Shown: positions 6,639 through 12,403 of the stretch, in pieces | Numbering within the stretch: position 1 is the stretch's first letter | Layout: each line of letters opens with the position of its first letter | Source: CAVRTJ01 sp046704825 | GTDB taxonomy: Bacteria > Acidobacteriota > UBA4820 > DSQY01 | DNA length: 22,689 nucleotides | Assembly: GCA_046704825.1 (NCBI GenBank) | Contig: JBJKRE010000298.1 | Coordinates: 1-22,689 of the forward strand | Reading direction: 5' to 3' | Translations under genes and position numbers: made by a program | Notes under the pieces: model-generated | Databases searched by the model: none | Told to the model about the DNA's origin: nothing | The model's input: only the letters and a program-made list of their open reading frames with translations

Positions 6639-7040
6639 TCATTTCACGGCGGCTTCGACCACCTCGGTGAGGGTTTCCGCGATCTTGTCGGCGAAGGGCT
6701 TCAGGTCGGTTCTCTGCGTGAGGCCCATGAGTTCGTGGGGTTCGATGGCGCCTACGACGGTCTTGTCACCCTCGCGCCGAACGATGCAGTTGCAGGGGAG
6801 CAGAAGCCCGATGTTCGGCTCGGCGCTCAGCGCCTGGTGGGCGATCGGGGGATTGCAGGCACCGAGGATGACGTAGTCGGTGAAGTCCGCGTTGATCTTG
6901 GCCTTCATGGTGGCCTTCACGTCGATTTCCCAGAGAATGCCGAATCCCCGCTCCTTCAGCGCGTCACGCGTAGCCTGGAGCGTCTCGGCGAAAGCCCTGG
7001 ACGTCTCGGCGTAGATTCCGTACTTTTCTTTTTCGGCCAT
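6639..7040 (-). CDS. DUF302 domain-containing protein
   Basis: A 133-aa cytosolic protein that is almost entirely one DUF302 domain. It begins with an amphipathic helix and FAETLQATRDALKERGFGI, then the family's signature ILGACNPPIAHQAL, EPNIGLLLPCN and VGAIEPHELM. The two conserved cysteines (in GACNP and LPCN) are present. DUF302 proteins are common in anaerobes and chemolithotrophs and have no established biochemical function. The ATG at 7040 follows a GGAGG site. The lipoprotein gene ends 111 bases upstream on the same strand, so the two may share a transcript. Confidence 0.9.
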   Translation of the reverse strand: MAEKEKYGIYAETSRAFAETLQATRDALKERGFGILWEIDVKATMKAKINADFTDYVILGACNPPIAHQALSAEPNIGLLLPCNCIVRREGDKTVVGAIEPHELMGLTQRTDLKPFADKIAETLTEVVEAAVK

Positions 7041-7151
7041 GGGTCGTCCTCCGTCTTCAAGGTCGGGTGCGCGCCGTCTGCGCGACGCACCTGTCTGTAA
7101 AGATGCCGCCTGGCGGTACGCGTAACGGCCGAAAGGGTCCGCCCCGGGTCG

Positions 7152-7499
7152 TCAGTCCTTCTCCTGGATCGTGACACCGAAGGAGCGTCCCATGAGGGTC
7201 ACCGCCGACTGCACGGTGCCCGTCACGGTCTTCCGGTCGCCTTCCGCCGGAAGGCTGTCCTTCGTCACGACGGTTATTTCGCCGGACCCGTCGTCCAGGG
7301 TGAAGAACCCTTCCTGCATGAACGGAAGCTTGGTGACCGATGTGACCTTTCCGCTGACCGTTACGGTCTTGTTCTCGTACTTGTCCGGGTGGGCGTTGAT
7401 GTCCGAGATCTTGGTGAACATGAGACTGCAGGCTACGAGAAAAAGGCATGCACACAGCGCCGGGAATGCGGACAGCCGACGGGCCGAACATCTCTTCAT
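7152..7499 (-). CDS. Small lipoprotein with an OB-fold-like domain
   Basis: A 115-aa protein. The start at 7499 (MKRC) is chosen over one 24 bases earlier because AAGGAGGT lies 8 nt before it. Residues 1-24 form a lipoprotein signal with a basic start, a hydrophobic core and the lipobox LVAC, giving a lipidated Cys24. The rest is beta-rich: KISDINAHPDKYENKTVTVSGKV, then FFTLDDGSGEITVVTKDSLP and RKTVTGTVQSAVTL, the pattern of tRNA_anti-like/BOF OB-fold domains. With no Asp at position +2 it would be expected in the outer membrane. Ligand and function are unknown. It has its own promoter (7524-7552). Confidence 0.82.
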   Translation of the reverse strand: MKRCSARRLSAFPALCACLFLVACSLMFTKISDINAHPDKYENKTVTVSGKVTSVTKLPFMQEGFFTLDDGSGEITVVTKDSLPAEGDRKTVTGTVQSAVTLMGRSFGVTIQEKD

Positions 7500-7523
7500 G
7501 AATGATGACCTCCTTGACCACAT

Positions 7524-7552
7524 ATTATAGCTCGATGGCTGAGAAGGACCAA
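7524..7552 (-). promoter_or_regulatory. Promoter of the lipoprotein gene
   Basis: On the minus strand, -35 TTGGTC (7552-7547), a 17-bp spacer and a consensus -10 TATAAT (7529-7524) precede the lipoprotein start by 24 bases, leaving a short leader that contains the AAGGAGGT site. Confidence 0.75.
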
Positions 7553-7858
7553 CGCCTGGATCAGGGGAAGTGAAGCCGCGCAGGGCGGGCTAAAGCCGCC
7601 AGGCGGCGCTACCCACCATCATCGTCGTGCCGATTCGAGCGCTGTCGAAGACACACAACGGGTGCCGATTATGAGAAAAAAAGCGGGCATGAAGGCCCAC
7701 CCTGCCTGGCTTGATCAGTTGATCACTCGATCACTGGATCAGCTGGTCACTGGATCACTTCTGTCCCCGAGGTTGCAATTCCTTCGCTCAGAAGGCATCC
7801 TGATACGGTGAGCTGCGGGTGCCGGCCGCTGCGGTCTGCTGAGAAAACGGAGGTCGAT
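7553..7858. other. Intergenic region between divergent lipoprotein and pilT genes
   Basis: About 300 bases with no gene. It contains a GCCGCC-A-GGCGGC palindrome near 7594-7608 (a similar GCCGCC/GGCGG motif occurs near 7105) and octamer array B. A TTGCAA at 7773-7778 has no well-placed -10, so the pilT promoter was not identified. Confidence 0.6.
7713..7760 (+). repeat. Octamer array B (six GATCACTS-type units)
   Basis: Six consecutive 8-nt units: GATCAGTT, GATCACTC, GATCACTG, GATCAGCT, GGTCACTG, GATCACTT. Two 15-nt stretches (GATCACTCGATCACT and GGTCACTGGATCACT) are identical to array C at 20738-20769. Confidence 0.8.
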
Positions 7859-9124
7859 GTGCTCAGCCAGATGGATGCTCTGCTGGACTTCATGCTGTCC
7901 TTTTCGCCGCAGGTCAGCGACCTGAACTTTTCCGTGGGGCGCGCCCCGCAGGTCGAGGTCAACGGCCAGCTGGTCGAGGTCCCCATCAAGGGGCTCGGGC
8001 GGCTCTCGCCCTACCAGACCGAGCAGATCGCGCTCCACCTCATGCGCAACGACAGGCACCTCATCCGCACGTTGCTCAAGATGGGGTCCGTGGACCTCTC
8101 CCATTCCATCCCGGGAAAGACGCGGTTCCGCGTCAACATCTTCTCCCAGCGTGGCACCTTGAGCATCGTGCTCAGGGTCATCCCCAACGGCGTGCCGACG
8201 GTGGAGGAGATGGGCCTTCCGGAACAGATCAACAAGGTGGCCGAAGAGCGCAACGGCATCGTCCTCGTGACGGGGCCGACGGGCAACGGCAAGTCCACCA
8301 CCCTTGCCGCGATCATCAACAAGATCAACATGGACAAGGCCTACCACATCGTCACCATCGAGGACCCCATCGAATACCTCCACAAGCACAAGAAGTCCAC
8401 CATCAACCAGCGGGAACTGGGGGCCGACGTGCCCACGTTCTCACTGGCGCTCAGGGCGGCGCTGAGGCAGGCGCCAAAGGTGATACTCGTGGGCGAGATG
8501 AGGGACATGGAAACCATGGAGATAGCCCTCGAAGCCGCCGAGACCGGGCACCTCGTGCTGTCCACGCTCCACACCATCGACGCCAGCAAGACCGTGGACC
8601 GCATCATCGGCGTGTTCCCCAAGAATGAGGAACAGCAGATCAGGACGCGCTTTTCACAGACATTCAAGTGGATCATCAGCCAGCGCCTGGTGCCCAACCA
8701 GGACAACTCGGGGCGGCTCGCAATCTGCGAAATCCTGCGGTCCAGCGAGCGCACCCGCGAATACATCCAGAAGGGCGAAGGCGAGGGAAAGACCCTGCTG
8801 GACGCCATGAACGACGGCACCCTCGACGGTATGCAGACCTTCGATATGGAACTGGAGCGCTGCTGGCGCGAAGGGACCGTAACAAAGGAAACTGCGCTGT
8901 CCTACGCGACCAACGCACCCAACCTTGCGCTGAGGATGTCGGGCATCTCGGGCACGTCCGGCGAGAGCAAGCCGGGCGGCGCTCCCAAGGAAGGCGAAGC
9001 GGAGGTCGAGGCCCCCAAGAAGAGCCGGTTCGGTTTCGGCCAGCCAGACCCGCCGGATTCGAAAGAGCCGCCGGCTCTCGACCTGGGGGCCGGCGACGTG
9101 GACATCAAGGACCTCATGGAGTGA
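7859..9124 (+). CDS. pilT: PilT/PilU-type pilus retraction ATPase
   Basis: A 421-aa hexameric GSPII_E-type ATPase that powers type IV pilus retraction. GTG 7859 is preferred because GGAGG lies 5 nt upstream; the protein then begins VLSQMDALLDFMLSF. Visible motifs are Walker A GPTGNGKST (139-147), the Asp box IVTIEDPIEY, Walker B KVILVGEMRD and the His box TGHLVLSTLHT. The PilT AIRNLIRE helix is not recognisable; TREYIQKGEGEGKTLLDAM lies in its place, so a PilU-like role is possible. A charged, Pro-rich tail of about 55 residues (after about 365) ends in DVDIKDLME and is longer than in typical PilT. The next gene starts 3 nt after its stop, implying coupled translation. Confidence 0.9.
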   Translation: MLSQMDALLDFMLSFSPQVSDLNFSVGRAPQVEVNGQLVEVPIKGLGRLSPYQTEQIALHLMRNDRHLIRTLLKMGSVDLSHSIPGKTRFRVNIFSQRGTLSIVLRVIPNGVPTVEEMGLPEQINKVAEERNGIVLVTGPTGNGKSTTLAAIINKINMDKAYHIVTIEDPIEYLHKHKKSTINQRELGADVPTFSLALRAALRQAPKVILVGEMRDMETMEIALEAAETGHLVLSTLHTIDASKTVDRIIGVFPKNEEQQIRTRFSQTFKWIISQRLVPNQDNSGRLAICEILRSSERTREYIQKGEGEGKTLLDAMNDGTLDGMQTFDMELERCWREGTVTKETALSYATNAPNLALRMSGISGTSGESKPGGAPKEGEAEVEAPKKSRFGFGQPDPPDSKEPPALDLGAGDVDIKDLME

Positions 9125-9126
9125 CC

Positions 9127-9897
9127 ATGCGCATTGCCTGCCCCTCGTGCCGAAAGGTGTTTACCCTGGACGACGCGCGGTTGCCGGAGAAGCCCACGAC
9201 CATGAAGTGCCCCTCCTGCGGCGGAGGCATCCCCGTGGCCCCGCCTGCAGTGAAGGCCGGTTCGGGAAAAGCGGGGGGGGACCGGAACGGCGGCCCCGCA
9301 GAAGAGTCCGCCGCTGTCCCTGAACGTCCGAAGACGGCCGCACTCCCTGCGCCGGGCACGGACGGCTGGGAGCGTCTCAAGAGGGAAGTGACCGCCGCGG
9401 TGCTCGAACAGCTCGGCGTAGAGGTCAAGGGCGGCTCCGATGGATCCCTGGGCGTGGACGAGGATCGCCGGGCGCTGGTCTGCGAGGACGAGGCACTCTT
9501 TCAACTGGCCATCTCGGAGGCCCTTGAGAAACTCGGTTACGTTCCGGAAGTGGCCTCGTCGAAGAAGGCGGCCCTCGAGGCGCTCGAGAAGAAGTCGTAT
9601 TCCCTGATAACCGTGGACAACAGGCTTCCGGACGATCCCGAGGGAGGCTACGGCATTCTGCAGCACATCAACCTGCTGCCCCCCGAAGTGCGGCGAAGTA
9701 TGTTCGTGGCGTTCATCTCGGCGGACCTCTCGACCATGGACACGAACTCCGCCTTCATTTTGGGTGCCAACATCACCGTGGCCAAGAAGGACGTCAAAAG
9801 GCTGGACAAGATCCTCGCCCAGGGCATCCGCGAACACGAGAGCAAGTACCGGCTGTTCCGCGAGGTCGAGGAAGAGATCCAGCGGCTTCAGAGCTGA
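9127..9897 (+). CDS. Zinc-ribbon and receiver domain protein cotranscribed with pilT
   Basis: A 256-aa protein. Residues 1-35 form an MJ0042-type zinc ribbon (C5-x2-C8 and C28-x2-C31). A Pro/Ala/Gly-rich linker to about residue 77 and a short helix (WERLKREVTAAVLEQLG) follow. From about 116 to 230 there is a CheY-like receiver: the acidic pair in CEDE (Glu120/Asp121), phosphoacceptor Asp164 in VDNRLP, Ser198 in FISAD and Lys220 in VAKK, with CheY-like spacing. The end is a charged helix (KYRLFREVEEEIQRL). There is no DNA-binding output domain. Its position 3 nt after pilT suggests it couples a phosphorelay to pilus retraction or localisation; this is inferred. Confidence 0.85.
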   Translation: MRIACPSCRKVFTLDDARLPEKPTTMKCPSCGGGIPVAPPAVKAGSGKAGGDRNGGPAEESAAVPERPKTAALPAPGTDGWERLKREVTAAVLEQLGVEVKGGSDGSLGVDEDRRALVCEDEALFQLAISEALEKLGYVPEVASSKKAALEALEKKSYSLITVDNRLPDDPEGGYGILQHINLLPPEVRRSMFVAFISADLSTMDTNSAFILGANITVAKKDVKRLDKILAQGIREHESKYRLFREVEEEIQRLQS

Positions 9898-9960
9898 GGC
9901 ACTCGGCATTTCGGCCTTCGCCTCATCACCCCGGACCGCCCCCTGTCACAATACCAGAAA

Positions 9961-9997
9961 AGGCCGCGTCTTCCGATTTCTCAGAAGATCGCGGCCT
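9961..9997 (-). terminator. Rho-independent terminator for the minus-strand cytochrome operon
   Basis: AGGCCGCG-TCTTC (9961-9973) pairs with GAAGA-T-CGCGGCCT (9984-9997) with one bulged base. Read on the minus strand the stem runs into TTTTCTGG, a short T tract. It lies about 80 bases past the small cytochrome stop. Confidence 0.65.
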
Positions 9998-10025
9998 CCA
10001 GCCGAATGCCGTGAAGGCGCTCGCC

Positions 10026-10061
10026 AGCCCCGCCCGGAGGGCTTTTCCTCCGGGCGGGGCT
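10026..10061. terminator. Strong 15-bp hairpin between convergent operons
   Basis: AGCCCCGCCCGGAGG, loop GCTTTT, CCTCCGGGCGGGGCT is a perfect stem between the converging pilT and cytochrome transcripts. No T tract follows on either strand, so it may be a bidirectional transcription barrier or RNA-stabilising 3' end. Confidence 0.6.
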
Positions 10062-10075
10062 GGGCTCCGCCTGTG

Positions 10076-10471
10076 TCACTTTATGGCGATAGGTGGAAAG
10101 AACTTCTTGGGGTTCTTGTCCTTCCGGTGCACCTGATCGTAAACCAGGAAGGTCTTGATCTCCTGGGCCTGCTTGTTGTCGATCATGGCCCCGGGCTTGT
10201 GCTGCATCTTGTTCACGTACTGCTTCCACTGAACCGTCGTCATGGTCGTGTTCAGCGGCCGGGCAAGGCTGTGGCAGATGCCGCATTTCTCCGAAAAGAC
10301 CTTGTAGTCCTTGCGGATCTGTTTGGGATAGCCGGAAACGTCCAGTTTGTAAGGGCCGTTGTCCTGGGGGAAGGTCTGGGGCACGCTCTGGGCGAATAAC
10401 CCCAGCGTGGCGATCATTCCCAGAAGAAACAGCCCCGCTCCTGTCCACTCCGCGATTCTTTTTCTTTTCAT
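10076..10471 (-). CDS. Small monohaem c-type cytochrome
   Basis: A 131-aa exported protein with an N-terminal signal or anchor (MKRKRIAEWTG then a hydrophobic stretch, residues 12-27). The single haem site is CGICH (63-67); Met89 or Met96 (KMQHKPGAM) is the likely distal ligand and EIKTFLVYDQ forms the closing helix. Size and motif order fit a class I-like periplasmic cytochrome c. It starts 31 bases after the Cyc2-like gene, with an AGGAG site, and is followed by terminators, so the two are one operon. The obvious role is to take electrons from, or give them to, the outer-membrane cytochrome; that is inferred. If the hydrophobic stretch is not cleaved it would be inner-membrane tethered. Confidence 0.88.
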   Translation of the reverse strand: MKRKRIAEWTGAGLFLLGMIATLGLFAQSVPQTFPQDNGPYKLDVSGYPKQIRKDYKVFSEKCGICHSLARPLNTTMTTVQWKQYVNKMQHKPGAMIDNKQAQEIKTFLVYDQVHRKDKNPKKFFPPIAIK

Positions 10472-10502
10472 ATGAGTTCTCCTAAATGTCGCGCGCAGGT
10501 GG

Positions 10503-11798
10503 CTACCAGCCGAAGTCGAACCCGAGAAGGGCTTCCTTCTCGTCGGTGGAGGCTCCGGTCAGGTCGTTCTGGCGGTTGTCGGTGTACTGGGCGAACACCT
10601 TGGCGTTGCCCTTCTGTGTGATGGTCTGCATGATCCCCGCCATCCAGAGCCGTCCGTTGGTCGCCGCGAGACCCGGCTCCGGCTGATCGAAGTGGGTCCG
10701 GTCGTAGCGCGCGTAAACCACCAGCCCCTGGTGGACGTAGTAGTCCGCCTCGCCGAAGTAGGCATGGCTGTTGAACGTGTTCGTGGGATCGGTGGAGAGT
10801 CCCTTCCAGTCCTCCCGGCCCCCTTCGTACCCGGCCAACATATCGAGGTGGTCGAAGAACATGTAGTGGCCGAACAGTCCCCAACGGGTGGCCTTGGGCT
10901 GGTAGAGGAACGCGTCGGGGGTGTCGGCGTTCTGCTCCTGCGGTTTGCGTCCGTTGTAGTACATGACGGACACGCTGCCGTTTTCGCCGAAGAGGAAGTC
11001 CCCGCCGAACCAGAGGTCCTTGTGGTTGTACTGGCTGCCGGACGTGATGCCCTCGCCGTTGGCGTCAACGCCGTTGGTGACCTTGACGGTCAGCCCGACG
11101 ATGTACTTGTAGTTGGGTGCCATGTACGTGTAGCCCCCTTCCACCATCCCCGTGCTCTGGTCGAAGGAGAACCCGTTGGGGGACACGGTCGTGAAGGCCA
11201 GAGGCGAGTCGTCGTCGGTCAGGCCCATACTGCTTGAGGCCGCGTAGCCCGTCTGGAGGTGGGCCTTGCCGATGCCCACGAAGTAGGAGTTCTCGACGTT
11301 GCCGCCCGTCCAGTCCACCTTGAAGCGTTCGAGATCCGAACCGCCGTCTTCGTACATGACGTACTCACCGAAATAGGAGAGGTTGCTGTGCGGGACCGAA
11401 CCGCCCGCGAAGAGCGAAGCCTCCGCCAGGTTGATGCTCGACGTGGTCTTGTTCTTGCCCTGGTCGTTCGGGGCGGTGTCCCAGGTCACGTTGGAGCGCA
11501 CGAAGGTGGCCATGGCGTTGGTGAGCTTGAAGGGGATGTTCTCGTCGAGGCTGGAAATCTTCTGGGGGGGCTTCGTCCCCTCCCAGTCGGGCGGCATCCT
11601 GTAGCCCAGGCGCCGGAAGGTGTAGCCCAGCTTGTTCAGGTGCGGGAAGATCGTGTGGCAGGTAAAGCAGCTAACGTTGTACTTGCGCGCGAAGGCGGGG
11701 ATGGCGTTCGTCTTCCTGGGCGCCACCAGGACCACGGCCGCGGCCATCGCGGCGGCCCCCAGTATCCAGGAGGGTCTCACCCTGAATCTCATCTTCAT
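10503..11798 (-). CDS. Cyc2-like outer-membrane fused monohaem cytochrome-porin
   Basis: A 431-aa protein. The start at 11798 (MKMRF) has AAGGAAG just upstream; an ATG 36 bases earlier lacks a site. A signal peptide ends near TNA32. The mature N terminus IPAFARKYNVSCFTCH carries one haem site (C44-H48), followed by FPHLNKLGYTFRRLGYRMP. This resembles the Cyc2 cytochrome signature AxPxFARQTGxxCxxCH, with RKYN instead of RQTG. From about residue 75 the chain alternates short polar turns with amphipathic aromatic strands; I count about 16, as proposed for Cyc2 barrels. It ends in FDFGW, an aromatic C terminus typical of outer-membrane proteins. Cyc2 proteins oxidise Fe(II) at the cell surface. 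The changed motif means another donor, or the reverse electron flow, is possible. Confidence 0.8.
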   Translation of the reverse strand: MKMRFRVRPSWILGAAAMAAAVVLVAPRKTNAIPAFARKYNVSCFTCHTIFPHLNKLGYTFRRLGYRMPPDWEGTKPPQKISSLDENIPFKLTNAMATFVRSNVTWDTAPNDQGKNKTTSSINLAEASLFAGGSVPHSNLSYFGEYVMYEDGGSDLERFKVDWTGGNVENSYFVGIGKAHLQTGYAASSSMGLTDDDSPLAFTTVSPNGFSFDQSTGMVEGGYTYMAPNYKYIVGLTVKVTNGVDANGEGITSGSQYNHKDLWFGGDFLFGENGSVSVMYYNGRKPQEQNADTPDAFLYQPKATRWGLFGHYMFFDHLDMLAGYEGGREDWKGLSTDPTNTFNSHAYFGEADYYVHQGLVVYARYDRTHFDQPEPGLAATNGRLWMAGIMQTITQKGNAKVFAQYTDNRQNDLTGASTDEKEALLGFDFGW

Positions 11799-12048
11799 AC
11801 TCACTTCCTTTCTCAAATCCGTTCTTTGACGCATGCCTTAATCCATCGCCGGCAAAGGGTGCCGGACCCGTGCAACCGGTATCACGGCGGAGGGCGCGAT
11901 CGACGCCGCCGCGCGGACGTAATTCGAGCCAGGCGGACCGTCGGCGTCCTCCCGGCGCGTTCGACAGGGATGGCGGCTGGTTTTCTCGGCGGGTCCAAGC
12001 GGGGGCAGTCTGGAGGGAGTTCGGCGCGAGGCGCCCCGCAGGGCTGAT

Positions 12049-12109
12049 GCTTGGAAAAAGTATGAAACAAGGAGTATCCTCCAAGCCCATCGGGCATTTA
12101 GAATACTCC
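12049..12109 (-). promoter_or_regulatory. Leader RNA element with interleaved stems (pseudoknot or attenuator topology)
   Basis: Stem A pairs 12071-12077 (GGAGTAT) with 12103-12109 (ATACTCC). Stem B pairs 12049-12055 (GCTTGGA) with 12080-12086 (TCCAAGC). The arms interleave, giving an H-type pseudoknot or two competing folds. A small GCCC/GGGC hairpin (12085-12095) overlaps stem B. It lies at the 5' end of the transcript expected from the promoter at 12159-12131, about 250 bases before the Cyc2-like gene. It does not match the c-di-GMP (GEMM) riboswitch core. Confidence 0.45.
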
Positions 12110-12130
12110 CTCCCCGAATCCTCGTTGCAA

Positions 12131-12159
12131 ATAGTAACGCATGAAACCTGTTTTTGCAA
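12131..12159 (-). promoter_or_regulatory. Candidate promoter of the Cyc2-like cytochrome operon
   Basis: On the minus strand, -35 TTGCAA (12159-12154), a 17-bp spacer and -10 TACTAT (12136-12131). It would give a leader of about 325 nt before the gene at 11798. The rest of that leader, 11799-12048, holds no gene that I can support. Confidence 0.6.
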
Positions 12160-12321
12160 GTTGCACCCCGGGCGAGTGCCAGGCTGAGGGATGCCGTCGT
12201 GCGATCCGCCGCCCGGCAGGGCGAGGGCGGAGTGCGGGGCCGGGGAGGGAGCGGCGGCGCGCGCCGGCAAGTCGCTGAACCGACTGGGTTTGTACCTGGC
12301 CCCGCGGGCCCCTGAGGTTTC

Positions 12322-12350
12322 TTGACGCCCTTCGGGGAACCCTATAGAAT
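12322..12350 (+). promoter_or_regulatory. Promoter of the EF-G-like gene
   Basis: -35 TTGACG (12322-12327), a 17-bp spacer and -10 TAGAAT (12345-12350), about 50 bases before the start codon. Nothing else recognisable lies in 12160-12321. Confidence 0.75.
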
Positions 12351-12403
12351 ACGTTCTGCATTTTTCCGGGAATCCGGATCGAAAACGACGCTAAGGAGGG
12401 GCT

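Noticed and set aside
7713..7760. Octamer arrays considered as a CRISPR or CRISPR-like array
   Set aside because: Units are 8 nt with no spacers, and no cas genes are present.
11259..12047. 262-codon plus-strand frame opposite the cytochrome-porin gene
   Set aside because: Antisense shadow; the minus strand has a signal peptide, haem motif and barrel pattern.
11799..12130. c-di-GMP (GEMM) riboswitch in the cytochrome leader
   Set aside because: The conserved GEMM core segments were not found; only the interleaved stems remain as a candidate structure.
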